Notes: generated by a model not told the origin, from the sequence alone. A stretch of DNA of 64,000 nucleotides from Paenibacillus sp. (GCA_023512345.1 JAILZT010000005.1:248001-312000), one strand, 5' to 3'; positions 17,497 through 29,257 are shown, counted from the first letter of the stretch. Program-made: numbers and translations.

Positions 17497-18795
17497 TTAT
17501 TTGTTGTCCATTTCAGCTAGTTTTTTATCCAATGCCTGAGCAATTCCTTCTGGTGTTCCTTTGCCTACAATAAGGTCTTGAGAGGAGATCATGAACTGGT
17601 TACGCAGAGCTTCTTGATGTCTTGGCCAGGAAACCATCGGCAGGTAGAACTTGCCTTGAAGGAGCCCTTCTTTGTAGGCTTTCTCGATCTCCGGACTTAC
17701 TGTACTCTCATAACCCTTGGCTGTTATAAAGGCGCCGCTTCCTTCTTCAAATTTCTTCAAGCCTTCAGGGGACGCTAGATAGCTCAAGAAAGTGAGTGCC
17801 TCTTCTTTGTATTTGGTCTTGCTGTTAATGGCCAGGCCCACACCAGGAGCTCCTGCATAATAGTTGTTGCCAGGGTTAGGTCCAGGAATCGGCGCCATTT
17901 CATATTTAAGGTCAGGATTTGCTTCTTTAAAAGTGTTAATATTCCACGGTCCGCCTGTAATCATTGCTACGTTACCCACGGCGAATTCATTAACGATTTG
18001 ATCGGGAGTCAGCCCAATCATGTCAGGGGTAAGAATTTTGTTATCTACAAGACCTGACTTCCACAGCTTGAAGGTTTCCGTCCAGGCTTCCTCGAAGGTT
18101 GCTTGGCCATCAAAGATTTTGGTATCCATATCCGGGTCTTTTGCTAGGGTGGTATTTGCGAATAATCCGTCATGTATCATCGTTACATCGCCCACATTGT
18201 CATAGTAAGGAATGATTCCGGCTTTTTTCAGTGTCAAGCAGGCTGCTATGAACTCATCCCACGTTTCTGGGAACGTAGTGATACCCGCTTTGTCGAACAA
18301 TTCTTTGTTGTACCAAATTCCGCCGACCCAGCCTGTTTGTGTAAAAGCGTATGTTTTCCCATCTTTACTAAGCATAGGTTTGTTGCCTTCAAGCATCACA
18401 TCCATGAAGGGTTCATTGGTCAAATCGACCGCGTATCCTCCGTCAATAATTTCATTACGATTCTCTGCGGCGATAATGAAAATGTCGGTAGCCGAATCAG
18501 AGAGCAGCATTGTTTGCAGCTTGGAGATATAATCCTTCACCGGTGGGGCATGTTGGAAATCAAATGAAATATTCGGATACTTCTCTTGAAAGCCCTTTAG
18601 CAGGGGTGCCATTTCTTTCTCATTATTCCAAGACAAGATGCTTAGCTTCACTTTCTTGCCGACATTTCCGGAGCTCCCAGCATCGCTGGCAGTGTTACCG
18701 CCATTAGCAGCGTTCCCGTTGTTCCCTCCGCATGCGGATAGGATAACCGACAAACACAAGATGATTGCTACAACTATTCCATGTGATTTTTTCAT
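17497..18795 (-). CDS. Extracellular solute-binding lipoprotein of sugar ABC importer
   Basis: 432 residues from ATG 18795 (GGGGGC ribosome binding site; upstream codons of the frame rejected). Lipoprotein signal MKKSHGIVVAIILCLSVILS followed by Cys22. Family 1 features: PPVKDYISKLQTMLLSD, GGIWYNKELFDKAGITTFPET and the C-terminal AGAPGVGLAINSKTK. It would deliver oligosaccharide to the two downstream permeases. Upstream are a cre-like box and paired direct repeats likely bound by the adjacent YesN-type regulator. Confidence 0.93.
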   Translation of the reverse strand: MKKSHGIVVAIILCLSVILSACGGNNGNAANGGNTASDAGSSGNVGKKVKLSILSWNNEKEMAPLLKGFQEKYPNISFDFQHAPPVKDYISKLQTMLLSDSATDIFIIAAENRNEIIDGGYAVDLTNEPFMDVMLEGNKPMLSKDGKTYAFTQTGWVGGIWYNKELFDKAGITTFPETWDEFIAACLTLKKAGIIPYYDNVGDVTMIHDGLFANTTLAKDPDMDTKIFDGQATFEEAWTETFKLWKSGLVDNKILTPDMIGLTPDQIVNEFAVGNVAMITGGPWNINTFKEANPDLKYEMAPIPGPNPGNNYYAGAPGVGLAINSKTKYKEEALTFLSYLASPEGLKKFEEGSGAFITAKGYESTVSPEIEKAYKEGLLQGKFYLPMVSWPRHQEALRNQFMISSQDLIVGKGTPEGIAQALDKKLAEMDNK

Positions 18796-18821
18796 ACGTG
18801 CTATGCCCCCTAAGTCGTTTT

Positions 18822-18835
18822 TGTAAGCACTTACA
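18822..18835 (-). promoter_or_regulatory. cre-like box before the binding-protein gene
   Basis: TGTAAGCACTTACA matches the catabolite-response consensus TGWAANCGNTNWCA with one mismatch (CA for central CG). It lies 27-40 nt before the start codon, downstream of a -10-like TATCAT, where a CcpA roadblock would repress. Confidence 0.5.
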
Positions 18836-18879
18836 TAGCTACATGATATCTCGTAAAGAAAGTGAATTGAATTCATATC

Positions 18880-18909
18880 GTTGCATGATTTCTTGTAAAT
18901 TGTTGCATG
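18880..18909 (-). promoter_or_regulatory. Paired direct repeats, candidate YesN-type operator
   Basis: GTTGCATG occurs at 18880-18887 and 18902-18909, exactly 22 bp apart (two helical turns), in the short gap between the AraC-type response-regulator gene and the binding-protein gene it should control. This spacing is usual for AraC-family dimers. Confidence 0.5.
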
Positions 18910-18914
18910 GTTTT

Positions 18915-20423
18915 TTATGAGGATTTCGAATGATGCGAGTTCCTATATTCCTTCGGAGACATGCCAAAATGTTTCTTAAACGCCCGGCTGAAGTAGCTGT
19001 CATCCAAAAAACCAGTACGTTCAGCGATTTGATTGTTTTTCAGATCCGTATCTTTCAGCAGCTCGGCCGACTTCTCCATACGGATTCGGGTAACATATTG
19101 CCAATAATTTTCATTGAATTCCTGCTTAAAGATTCGGCTGATCTGATACTTGTCCGTATCGAATCGGTCAGCCACATTTTGGAGAGACAAATCGTCTTCA
19201 TAATGGATATCTACATAGGCTTTTATAACCCTTATGATCTCGAGAAGCTTCGGCAACGGAAGTTCTGAACGGGAGGATAGTAAAGCAAGGCGTTTTTTCA
19301 GCAAATCTTCCAGCTCATCCACATTTCGATATCGGTTCATCATTTCTTGAATAGAAGGGATTGCATCTTCCACATCTTCACCAGAGTTAGATCGTTCACT
19401 CAGATGCAACAGGTAACGGTAAACTATTAAATATACAGAATCAGGCTGCGGAGCCTTAAGTCGAAGCATTTCAAATAAATCCGTAACATCCTTATCCAAG
19501 GTTTGAATCGACAAACCCATTTTCACCTTTTCTTCAAACGCCTTTTCTCTTGCTTGTAGAAGCACCAGTGTATCCTCGTTCTGAAATAAGGGTGAAGCAT
19601 ACCTATGGATCGCATTGGGCTCATAAAAAGAAAGCTGTGCCGCCTCCCTGCTCTCGGCAATACGGACCAACAACAAATCAGGTGCAGACCCGATACTACT
19701 TATCCCTATTCTTATCGTCTCTAATGGATAGCTTTCCTTCCAATGTCTAACGATAGTTTGGGTGCATTTCAACAATTCTGCTTCATGAATCCTACCCTGC
19801 AGAGCAACTACAATAACATGCTCCTTATGATGTTTGTATGTCCGTATGTTGCATACATGGATACCCTCACTACTCCAAGATTGCTGTGCCTGGTAAAAAT
19901 GATCGAAAGGAAGGCCATCAACAGCCACAGCTATATAAGAGCCAACACCAAGCTTTTCAAACCCATCCTCTATAACTGTAATTGACGACTCTGGCAGTAC
20001 CCCCGAGTAAGTGGCTTTGTCCAGTTCGTTCTCTATGGAAGCATAAATATCCTTGCGGGCCTCTTCAATTAGTTCCTCAAGAACTTTTCTTAATGGATCT
20101 AAATCTATAGGCTTCAATATATACTGTGACACTCTAAGCCTGAGGGCTTCCCGAGCGTATTCAAATTGATCATAAGCACTCAATATAATAGTTCTAGGCT
20201 TCCATTCCAAAGACTGTATTCGCTTCAAAGCTTCTATTCCATTTAACAAAGGCATTTGAATGTCTATGATCAGCAGATCAGGTCGGTATGACTCCACAAG
20301 ATCAGCAGCCTCTTCCCCGTTGTAAGCATGTTCAAGCTGCTTGATGCCAAGTGCATTCCAATCAATCGTTTGGGTTAAGTATTTATGGACCGACATTTGA
20401 TCATCCGCAATAAGCAGCTTCAT
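18915..20423 (-). CDS. Response regulator, YesN/AraC type
   Basis: 502 residues from ATG 20423; the in-frame TTG three codons upstream is too near the GGAG. CheY-like receiver at 1-120 with phospho-acceptor Asp54 (IIDIQMPLLNG) and KPID at the usual lysine position. There is a long middle region of about 130-390. The C-terminal AraC-type double HTH carries SLQNVADRFDTDKYQISRIF and FLDDSYFSRAFKKHFGMSPK. Directly follows the sensor kinase gene (27 nt gap). Expected to activate the importer operon downstream. Confidence 0.95.
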   Translation of the reverse strand: MKLLIADDQMSVHKYLTQTIDWNALGIKQLEHAYNGEEAADLVESYRPDLLIIDIQMPLLNGIEALKRIQSLEWKPRTIILSAYDQFEYAREALRLRVSQYILKPIDLDPLRKVLEELIEEARKDIYASIENELDKATYSGVLPESSITVIEDGFEKLGVGSYIAVAVDGLPFDHFYQAQQSWSSEGIHVCNIRTYKHHKEHVIVVALQGRIHEAELLKCTQTIVRHWKESYPLETIRIGISSIGSAPDLLLVRIAESREAAQLSFYEPNAIHRYASPLFQNEDTLVLLQAREKAFEEKVKMGLSIQTLDKDVTDLFEMLRLKAPQPDSVYLIVYRYLLHLSERSNSGEDVEDAIPSIQEMMNRYRNVDELEDLLKKRLALLSSRSELPLPKLLEIIRVIKAYVDIHYEDDLSLQNVADRFDTDKYQISRIFKQEFNENYWQYVTRIRMEKSAELLKDTDLKNNQIAERTGFLDDSYFSRAFKKHFGMSPKEYRNSHHSKSS

Positions 20424-20450
20424 AATTCTCAATTCTCCTTTGGCTGGACC

Positions 20451-22268
20451 CTATTCAGGGAGATTTACATAGATACGGGTATATACACCAGGCTCACTTT
20501 CAATCTCTATACCAAAAGGTTCACCAAACCTCAGCTTGATTCGCTGGTTTACATTGTACAGGCCAATACTCTCTGACGCTCGATTCACAGTAGAACTCTC
20601 TAATCGCTCATCAAGCCCCCGCTGAATCTCTTCAGGGATTCCCGCTCCATTGTCCGTAACAGCAATGCAGATCCCGTGCTTAACAAGCTTCACGCTAATT
20701 GTTATACATGCATTATGGGGATTTTCCTTAAAGCCATGAAGTATAGCATTCTCAATCAGTGGCTGAAGGGTCAATTTTACCGTATGACTACGCAACACTG
20801 CCGGGTCCGGAATATCATATTGGATGTTAATGGCGTGATTGTATTTGATATTCATAATGAACAAATAGTCCCTGACATTGTTTAATTCTTGTTCAATCTC
20901 TACAGTTTCCTGTGATTGTTTCATGGAGTAGCGCAGCAGACTACTTAAAGAGAGCACAAGCCGATTGGATTCATCTGTATTGCCGCAGACAATTTCTGTT
21001 TGAAGCGCTTGCAAGGTATTGAATAGAAAGTGTGGATTTATTTGCGACTGAAGAGATTTTAATTCTGCCTCTTTCATTGATATCTGAGATAAATAGTTTT
21101 GCTTAACCAGCGCTTCAATTCTTCCGACAAGCTCCTTAAACTTTTTGCCGATCAAATTAAGCTCGCGGTAGATATAATTTTTGGGAACAACGAAAAGATC
21201 ATCTTCACCCATATGATCCAGCGTCCGCAAAAGCCTTTTGAAAGGTCTCGAAATGGTAACCGTAATCAGAATAGATATAAGCACATTAAAAACGATACAT
21301 AAATACATAATTCCCGCTAGGTAACTCCGCAGTTGATCGGATTGTGCACGTATTTCTGACATTGGAATCGTCGAGACAATTCTGATACTTGGTGTAGAGG
21401 TGGGGTGGTAGGTGACGAGATGTTCTTTGCCTCCAATGGTAGAGACCAAGCTCCCGGACGGACGTTCTGAAAGGATTTCAATCCCGGGAAAATCGAGCTT
21501 TTCCCCTATGCTGCCGCTATGCTTATTCACAATAATCGTTCGTTGATCATCTATCATGAAAATGTCTTCGTTATCCTGATAAGAACTCAATTCGAATAGA
21601 CCATTGAACTTATCCAGATCCAAATTGGCTATGACAGCTCCGATCGTTTGGCCCTTGTAACTTTTTACCGGCAATGCAACAGAGAACGTATATTGGTTAT
21701 AGCTGAACACATTATTGAGAGATAAATAATCCTGTTTATGAAGGCCAAGGGTGTTGAAGCCTTTGTCGGCATTCTCGTTCACCGCAGCTTGGAACCAATT
21801 CTGTTCAGTAAAAGGATAATCCCAACGTAATATGTTGCGGCCCGCTACGTTATTCACATAACCATTCTCCCCCAAAATAAGAACGTCACTAACTAAGCTT
21901 TGATAAGCTGTGATTCCGTAAGCCAACTCGGCGATATTACGCTCATATTGAATGATTTCATTAACATCCGCCTTTCGGCCGGGGTTCATAAGAGCAATAA
22001 CGGAGTAATGACCCGCTAACTGCACCAATGGCCGCTTAGCCTCTTCGAGATTAAAGTTAAATAACTGCGCAGCCTGTTCCATAACCTTAAAGCTGGATGC
22101 TGCCGCTTGGTCTGTAATGGTAGCTGTTGAATCCCTAATAGAGAAATAACCAAGGAGAAAAACAAGGAGAATGTTAATAAACAGGTAGGAAAAAAAGATG
22201 GTTCGGGTAATTGTACGGCGGAATAACGTTTGAATCAGCAGGGTTACCATTTTGATCAAAGCCATCAT
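20451..22268 (-). CDS. Sensor histidine kinase, YesM type
   Basis: 605 residues with transmembrane helices at about 24-42 and 315-338 around an extracellular Cache-like sensor. Then come a HAMP-like linker, the phospho-accepting His413 in INPHFLFNTLQAL, and an ATPase domain with ENAILHG (506-512) and DNGAGIP (539-545). The exact start is uncertain: the first two ATGs crowd the AAAGG, and the TTG at codon 4 has better spacing. It pairs with the adjacent YesN-type regulator and probably senses extracellular sugar or its bound binding protein. Confidence 0.93.
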   Translation of the reverse strand: MMALIKMVTLLIQTLFRRTITRTIFFSYLFINILLVFLLGYFSIRDSTATITDQAAASSFKVMEQAAQLFNFNLEEAKRPLVQLAGHYSVIALMNPGRKADVNEIIQYERNIAELAYGITAYQSLVSDVLILGENGYVNNVAGRNILRWDYPFTEQNWFQAAVNENADKGFNTLGLHKQDYLSLNNVFSYNQYTFSVALPVKSYKGQTIGAVIANLDLDKFNGLFELSSYQDNEDIFMIDDQRTIIVNKHSGSIGEKLDFPGIEILSERPSGSLVSTIGGKEHLVTYHPTSTPSIRIVSTIPMSEIRAQSDQLRSYLAGIMYLCIVFNVLISILITVTISRPFKRLLRTLDHMGEDDLFVVPKNYIYRELNLIGKKFKELVGRIEALVKQNYLSQISMKEAELKSLQSQINPHFLFNTLQALQTEIVCGNTDESNRLVLSLSSLLRYSMKQSQETVEIEQELNNVRDYLFIMNIKYNHAINIQYDIPDPAVLRSHTVKLTLQPLIENAILHGFKENPHNACITISVKLVKHGICIAVTDNGAGIPEEIQRGLDERLESSTVNRASESIGLYNVNQRIKLRFGEPFGIEIESEPGVYTRIYVNLPE

Positions 22269-22326
22269 CCTTTCTTACATTTTTCTCACTCCAGCTCTGT
22301 TCAAAATTTAATTTTTTCTGATATTT

Positions 22327-22366
22327 TAACAAAACAGGCTGCCCAATAATAGATAGGGCAGCCTGT
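22327..22366 (-). terminator. Terminator after DUF6171 gene
   Basis: Perfect 11-bp stem ACAGGCTGCCC (22356-22366, minus strand) with GGGCAGCCTGT (22334-22344), followed by TTTGTTAAAA. Separates the GH51 operon from the kinase-regulator pair. Confidence 0.8.
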
Positions 22367-22376
22367 AATATTTCAC

Positions 22377-22652
22377 TCACTCTATAAAGGATTGCCACAT
22401 TGGAGTACCCGGAAGGGGGCAGCATTTCTCCTTGAGCTTGGCGGTGATCCGTACAATGCATCCGCAAAGGGAGCAGGTATAACCTCCTACCAGCTTGGGA
22501 CATTCCTTACAATGGAGTAAACGTTCCTGATAGACAGATTCTGGGACAGAGTTCCCTTCGCTGAACATAGGCGATGCTAACACACGGATGATCTGCTCTT
22601 CCGTCACCTGGTACTCATCCCGACATCCTTTACATGATCGATCCCTGTTCAT
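22377..22652 (-). CDS. DUF6171-type cysteine-rich small protein
   Basis: 91 residues with cysteines arranged as CKGC, CKEC, CSLCGC and CC, suggesting two metal sites, and ending CPLPGTPMW. Fits the DUF6171 family of Bacillales; no function is known. It begins 12 nt after the GH51 stop codon with AGGAG unusually close to its ATG, so translation may depend on coupling. Could help assembly or regulation in the arabinan operon, but context is the only hint. Confidence 0.75.
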   Translation of the reverse strand: MNRDRSCKGCRDEYQVTEEQIIRVLASPMFSEGNSVPESVYQERLLHCKECPKLVGGYTCSLCGCIVRITAKLKEKCCPLPGTPMWQSFIE

Positions 22653-22664
22653 ACTCCTGTCCTG

Positions 22665-24158
22665 CTATTCCGCAGTCAATTCGAGAACCGTAACAGACAT
22701 TGGTGAGAGCTCCAGCTTCAATACAGTACCTTCCAACGAAAAGGAAGTGAATTCGGAAGGTGCCACACGGTCTGGGTTGTCAAAAGTATTATGACCATCC
22801 GTAGCATCGGAAGTTAGTGTGGTGCCTGTAACTTTCACTTTCTCACCCACCAGACCCCGAAGCTCCAAATCTACATTCGCATTCGACTTGTGATCCAAGT
22901 TGCAAATACTGATATGGATTTGACCTGCATCGTTCTTGGATGCAGATACGGACAGCTGAGGATAAGCTTCCTTACCTTCTCCCAACACTTCACTTGCCAG
23001 ATGAATGTCCAGTAATTGTGCATCTTGATGTACTTTGAACATATTGAACACATGATAAGTTGGGGTCAAGATCATTTTCTCGCCCTCGGTCAGAATTACA
23101 GCTTGAAGTACATTCACCATTTGAGCAATGTTAGCCATTTGTACACGGTCACAGTGCTGGTTGAAGATATTCAGAGAGATACCCGCGATAAGAGCATCAC
23201 GAATCGTATTCTGTTGATACAAGAAGCCCGGATTGGTTCCTGGCTCTACATCGTACCAAGTTCCCCATTCGTCAACCAACAGACCTACTCGTTTCTCAGG
23301 ATCATATTGATCCATGATCGCCGTATGCTTGGTAATTAATTCTTCCATGAAAAATGCCTTTTTCAGTGTTCCGGTGAACTCCGCATCCGGGAAGCCTGTA
23401 GCCGGCCCTTTACCCGTCCAGAATTCTCCCGGAATCGTGTAATAATGCAGGGTAATAGAATCCATAAATTGATGGGCATTTTTCATTACTTGTTCCATCC
23501 AATTGTAATCATCTACATTAGGTCCACAAGCAACCTTGTGAATCTTGTTGTCACCATAGTTTCGTACATAAGTTTGGAATTGACGGTACAAATCAGCATA
23601 GTATTCAGGACGCATGTTACCACCGCAGCCCCAGTTCTCGTTGCCTACGCCAAAGTATTTAACTTTCCAAGGCTCTTCCCGCCCATTTTCCTTACGCAGC
23701 TCAGCCATTGGGGATACGCCTTCAAAGGTGAGATACTCTACCCACTCCGACATTTCTTGTACGGTTCCACTACCCACGTTGCCGTTAATGTAGGGTTCGC
23801 ATTCCAGCATTGCACACAGCATCATAAACTCATGTGTACCGAAGTGGTTGTTTTCTACCACACCGCCCCAATGGGTATTGATCATCCGCTTGCGCGTTTC
23901 CTTAGGACCAATTCCATCTTTCCAATGATATTCATCAGCAAAACAGCCGCCTGGCCATCTAAGTACAGGGATCTTCATTTCCTTGAGTGCGGCAACAACA
24001 TCGTTACGGATACCATTCGTATTCGGTATAGGAGAATCTTCACCCACCCACAGGCCTTCATAAATACAACGTCCCAAATGCTCAGAGAAATGTCCATAGA
24101 TATTGCGGTTAATGGTCCCTTTTGTAATATCTGTGTTGACAGTTAGGCGGTTAGCCAT
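22665..24158 (-). CDS. abfA: Alpha-L-arabinofuranosidase, GH51
   Basis: 497 residues, no signal peptide, so it acts on imported arabino-oligosaccharides in the cytoplasm. Catalytic acid/base Glu174 in GVGNENWG and nucleophile Glu297 in [23 protein letters not shown] and LHYYTIPG are further GH51 marks. The C-terminal beta-sandwich ends [11 protein letters not shown]. It is the second GH51 gene of an operon (61 nt after the other); the two proteins are clearly paralogous but diverged, as in B. subtilis AbfA and Xsa/AbfB. Confidence 0.95.
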   Translation of the reverse strand: MANRLTVNTDITKGTINRNIYGHFSEHLGRCIYEGLWVGEDSPIPNTNGIRNDVVAALKEMKIPVLRWPGGCFADEYHWKDGIGPKETRKRMINTHWGGVVENNHFGTHEFMMLCAMLECEPYINGNVGSGTVQEMSEWVEYLTFEGVSPMAELRKENGREEPWKVKYFGVGNENWGCGGNMRPEYYADLYRQFQTYVRNYGDNKIHKVACGPNVDDYNWMEQVMKNAHQFMDSITLHYYTIPGEFWTGKGPATGFPDAEFTGTLKKAFFMEELITKHTAIMDQYDPEKRVGLLVDEWGTWYDVEPGTNPGFLYQQNTIRDALIAGISLNIFNQHCDRVQMANIAQMVNVLQAVILTEGEKMILTPTYHVFNMFKVHQDAQLLDIHLASEVLGEGKEAYPQLSVSASKNDAGQIHISICNLDHKSNANVDLELRGLVGEKVKVTGTTLTSDATDGHNTFDNPDRVAPSEFTSFSLEGTVLKLELSPMSVTVLELTAE

Positions 24159-24219
24159 GATTAATACCTTCTTTCAGAGATTAGTTAGTATAATTGCATA
24201 TAGATTTCGAAATCGTGAA

Positions 24220-25746
<1,527 letters not shown>

Positions 25747-25767
25747 TTAATGTTTTTATTAATCGCA

Positions 25768-25821
25768 TTGCATAAATGTTAATTTAAATACTATAATAGT
25801 AGCATATCCACACTTCTGCAA
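25768..25821. promoter_or_regulatory. Overlapping divergent promoters sharing one -10 region
   Basis: Plus strand: TTGCAT (25768-25773), 18 bp, TATAAT (25792-25797), toward the ArsR-type gene. Minus strand: TTGCAG (25816-25821), 17 bp, TATTAT (25793-25798), toward the GH51 operon. The shared palindrome CTATTATAG means RNA polymerase can occupy only one at a time, and a regulator bound here would control both. Confidence 0.7.
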
Positions 25822-25905
25822 CTCTTTTTTTTGAGAAATGGATTTGTGCATTCATTGTTTCTGACTTAGAATAACTATAGATTTGAGAATCCTGGAGGGC
25901 TGACA

Positions 25906-26826
25906 TTGATAAAAGCTTCCGCAGACACAACCTGGCTCCCTTTATTTGAAGCCTTAGCCAGTGAGGTAAGGCTGAACATTATACGGCTGCTCGCCGACCA
26001 GCCAATGAATAACAAGGATTTAGCATCCCAACTGAAATTAAGCGGTGCCATCGTATCCATGCATGTGCGCAAGCTTCAGGAAACTGGAATAGTCAGATCA
26101 GAGATGGTCCGGCTGGATGGCGGTACGCATAAGATGAATACTCTTGCCGTGGAAGCCATTGAAATCCTATTTCCTTTCATTAAAAATGCTCCGCGGCTGT
26201 TCCATGAAATCTCCGTACCTATCGGTCATTACAACGATTTCGAGATTGCTCCAACCTGTGGGCTGGCTACATCCAGTAAATTAATCGGTCAATTCGATGA
26301 CCCCCGATTCTTTCTGGACCCGGAACGCGTGAATGCGCGCATTCTCTGGTTCGGGAAAGGGTATGTAGAATACAAGCTGCCGAACTACCTCCTATCCTCC
26401 CAAAACATTGAGGAGATTGAGATATCTCTGGAATTGGGTTCGGAGGCACCAGGTGTTAACCGGAACTGGCCATCAGACATCAGCTTTTTTCTGAACGGCA
26501 CGGAGCTTGGCTACTGGACGAGTCCCGGCGATTCGGGTGAGGGACGAGGAACCTATACACCTATGTGGTGGAGAGATAGTGTCAACCAATACGGATTCCT
26601 GAAGCAAATCCAAATCAATGATAAGGGCACCTTTCTTGATGGACAAAAAATGTCGGATATCAGCTTACATGATCTGGCTGTCGAGCGTAATCAATGGACT
26701 CTCCGCATAGAAGTCAAAGAAGATGCCACCCATGTTGGCGGACTAACCTTATACGGCGCGGGGTTTGGTAACTATAATCAAGACATCGTCTTTCGGACCT
26801 ATTATAAGGGGAGCGCGGAGGATTGA
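25906..26826 (+). CDS. ArsR-type HTH regulator fused to a beta-rich sensor domain
   Basis: 306 residues from a TTG start at 25906, with GGAGG 7 nt upstream. Winged helix at about 5-90 (FEALASEVRLNIIRLLADQP, LKLSGAIVSMHVRKLQETG). The remaining roughly 210 residues are Trp/Tyr/Gly-rich beta structure (PNYLLSSQNIEEIEISLELG, YTPMWWRD, THVGGLTLYGAGFGNY), resembling a carbohydrate-binding sandwich. No ArsR metal-binding cysteines. Probably senses arabinose or its oligosaccharides and represses the divergent GH51 operon and itself. Followed by a terminator. Confidence 0.8.
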   Translation: MIKASADTTWLPLFEALASEVRLNIIRLLADQPMNNKDLASQLKLSGAIVSMHVRKLQETGIVRSEMVRLDGGTHKMNTLAVEAIEILFPFIKNAPRLFHEISVPIGHYNDFEIAPTCGLATSSKLIGQFDDPRFFLDPERVNARILWFGKGYVEYKLPNYLLSSQNIEEIEISLELGSEAPGVNRNWPSDISFFLNGTELGYWTSPGDSGEGRGTYTPMWWRDSVNQYGFLKQIQINDKGTFLDGQKMSDISLHDLAVERNQWTLRIEVKEDATHVGGLTLYGAGFGNYNQDIVFRTYYKGSAED

Positions 26827-26837
26827 GACTGAAACGG

Positions 26838-26885
26838 GATTGAAATTGAGGAACGAGATTGAAATTGAGGAACGAGATTGAGGAG
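26838..26885. repeat. 19-bp tandem repeat beyond the regulator gene
   Basis: GATTGAAATTGAGGAACGA is present twice head to tail (26838-26856, 26857-26875), followed by a partial third copy. It lies between the stop codon and the terminator, so it is transcribed but not translated. Confidence 0.8.
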
Positions 26886-26935
26886 ACTCCAAGTGAGTTA
26901 AAATTGTGAGTTTTTCACATTTATTGTAGGACAAA

Positions 26936-26969
26936 GAGAGGGATGGCGGCGGCCTTCCCTCTCTTTTTT
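26936..26969 (+). terminator. Terminator after ArsR-type gene
   Basis: GAGAGGGA (26936-26943) pairs with TCCCTCTC (26956-26963), followed by TTTTTT. The following stretch to 27143 holds nothing I can identify. Confidence 0.85.
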
Positions 26970-27143
26970 ACACTCACTCATATTCAAATCAACCGACATA
27001 CTAGGAGCATACAACCAACACACTAAGAGCCTATATCAACCAAGATACTGGAGTGCATGTCTACTTACGCTGATACAGGTAAAAATACACACTTCCAGTC
27101 CGTATAGCCTCGGCTTCAGTTCCCAGTTCAAAGTCAGCAAAAT

Positions 27144-29257
27144 CTAAACGTTTCCCTTAGTCGATGCAAGCAGCTCCCGCACGGCTTCCATATTCGTAAT
27201 TGGTTCTCGGCAAGCAAAATCTCTGCATACATAGGCAGTAGCCTCACCGTTGATAGATGGTTTATCCGCAAGATGCGGCAGAAGCTTCACAATTTCTTCC
27301 TCACCGTCACCTTCCCACTTGATCAACAATGAGGCATCCGGCATAAAAGCCTGCTGAACATGTGCAATCATTCCATGCAATGCTGGATCGTGCCGCTTAC
27401 CGGACAGAACCCATTCCTTACCACCGCCAACCATAGCAAGCAACGCCTGCAAATACATTGAGTAACCTGGTGGATAATGTGACGCTGCAGCTCCGAGTAC
27501 ATCTGCCGTTCGTTCAGCGACACCCTTCAACTCTGCATCCTGGGTAATGCCCGCCAGCTTCCACAATACCCTAGCCGCCACTGAATTACCCGAAGGCATC
27601 GCACCATCATACAGTTCTTTGGAGCGGATAGGCAACTTCTCTCCGTCAATACCTGTGAAGAAAAATCCACCGCGTTCCTCATCGGAGAACAGCTCAAGCA
27701 TCCCATCTTTTAGAATCAAAGCTCGCTCCAGGTACACAGCATTTCCTGTTGCTTCATATAATTCCGTAAGTCCCCAGAGTAAAAAAGCATAGTCATCTAT
27801 ATAAGCTGGATAAGCAGCCTCACCTTCACGATAGCGCGCCAACAACCTTCCGTCATCTCGCCGCATATGATTCCAAATAAAATCCAACGCTGCTCCTGCA
27901 GCCTTCGCGTATTCTGGTTTTTGTAATGCTTTTGCACCCTGAGCCAGCGCAGCAATCATCAGCCCGTTCCAAGCTGTCAGCACCTTATCATCCTTGGCCG
28001 GATGGATGCGCTGCTTTCTATATGTGAATAGCTTCTCACGCCACTCCTCTATCCGGGTCCGTAAACCAAGCGGGTTCATCCCTAACTTTTCAGCTACTTC
28101 ATCAGGCAATCCCTGCAGCAAATTCGGTATATTCTTACCCTCGTAGTTACCTTCAGGCGTTATCCCGAACACATGACAATAAGAGTGCATATCTTCAAGA
28201 CCTAGCGCTTCCTCGATTTCTTCACGGGAAAACACATAGAATTTACCTTCTTCCCCTTCGGAATCCGCATCCTCTGCACTATAAAAGGCTCCCTCGGAAG
28301 AGGTCATATCTCGCTGCACGTATGTGAAGATACTTTCAGCAATTTCAGCATAGAGTGGTTTACCCGTGAGCTGAAAAGCTTCCAAATAGACATACGCCAG
28401 CAGCGCATTATCATACAACATTTTTTCGAAATGTGGAACCAGCCATTGTGGGTCTGTTGAATATCGTGAAAACCCAAATCCAACATGATCATACATCCCA
28501 CCTCTAAACATGGATTCCAATGTGATTTCCACCATCTCCAAAGCTTCCGGTTGATTGTAGGCCTGACTATAGGCCAGAAGAAATGATAGATTGTGCGGAG
28601 ACGGAAATTTCGGCGCATTCCCAAATCCTCCATATTCCTTATCGAACTGGCGGCGGTACAGCTTGAATGCGTCATGAAGCATCGCTTCTCCACCACCCTC
28701 ACTATCCTTTCCCTCAGGATGCTGTTCGGAAGCTTGGATCTCCGCAAGAAGGTCATCGCCCATTTTACTCAAAGCATGTCCATCCTCTTCCCACTTCACC
28801 CGGATCTGTTCCAAAACCTCCATAATCCCCATTCGCCCATACTTCCGCTTCTTCGGAAAATACGTGCCTGCATAAAATGGTTTTTTATCAGGTGTTAACA
28901 GCACCGTTAGCGGCCATCCACCAGAACCCGTAAGGGCCTGGCACACTGACATGTACAGCGCATCAATATCCGGCCGCTCCTCACGGTCAACTTTTATGGA
29001 AACATAATGATTGTTAAGAAGCTCTGCTACTTCCTCGTCCTCAAAAGACTCTCGTTCCATTACGTGGCACCAATGACAAGTGGACTATTCCTCCACTACG
29101 AATACCCAATAGATAAGAAAATAGGTTTATTTTCTCGTCTCGCTGTATCAAACGCTTCTTCACTCCACGCATACCAGTTGACTGGATTATGTGCATGTTG
29201 GAGCAAATACGGCGATTTCTCGGCGATTAATCTATTGGGGTTGTGATTCGTTGTCAT
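27144..29257 (-). pseudogene. yyaL: yyaL / DUF255 thioredoxin-domain protein, interrupted at its active site
   Basis: The native start is ATG 29257 (GAGGTG ribosome binding site; 53 codons ending FLSIGYS). A 17-nt insertion at 29082-29098 then brings an immediate TAG and shifts the frame. Reading resumes in frame with TCHWCHVMERESF and continues to 27144. Removing exactly those 17 nt would restore a 698-residue protein, the normal length of YyaL/SSP411-like proteins: thioredoxin-fold N-terminus, then an alpha/alpha barrel. A product starting at the internal ATG 29060 (638 aa) would lack the CxxC. The insertion is shared by two other copies of this junction, so it is not a random sequencing error. 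Confidence 0.88.
29063..29100 (-). other. Putative attachment-site junction, copy 1 (in yyaL)
   Basis: Core ACTTGTCATTGGTGCCACG-type sequence (minus strand, encoding TCHWCH), followed upstream by the 17-nt segment TAGTGGAGGAATAGTCC and then the yyaL 5' part. The same three-part junction is found at about 30732-30767 and 35377-35414. Confidence 0.6.

Noticed and set aside
22174-22503. Minus-strand frame of 109 codons overlapping the kinase and DUF6171 genes
   Set aside because: Overlaps two better genes in another frame and the terminator between them; no ribosome binding site.
23445-24146. Plus-strand frame of 233 codons
   Set aside because: Antisense to the GH51 gene; its length reflects codon bias on the other strand. 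No ribosome binding site or domain.
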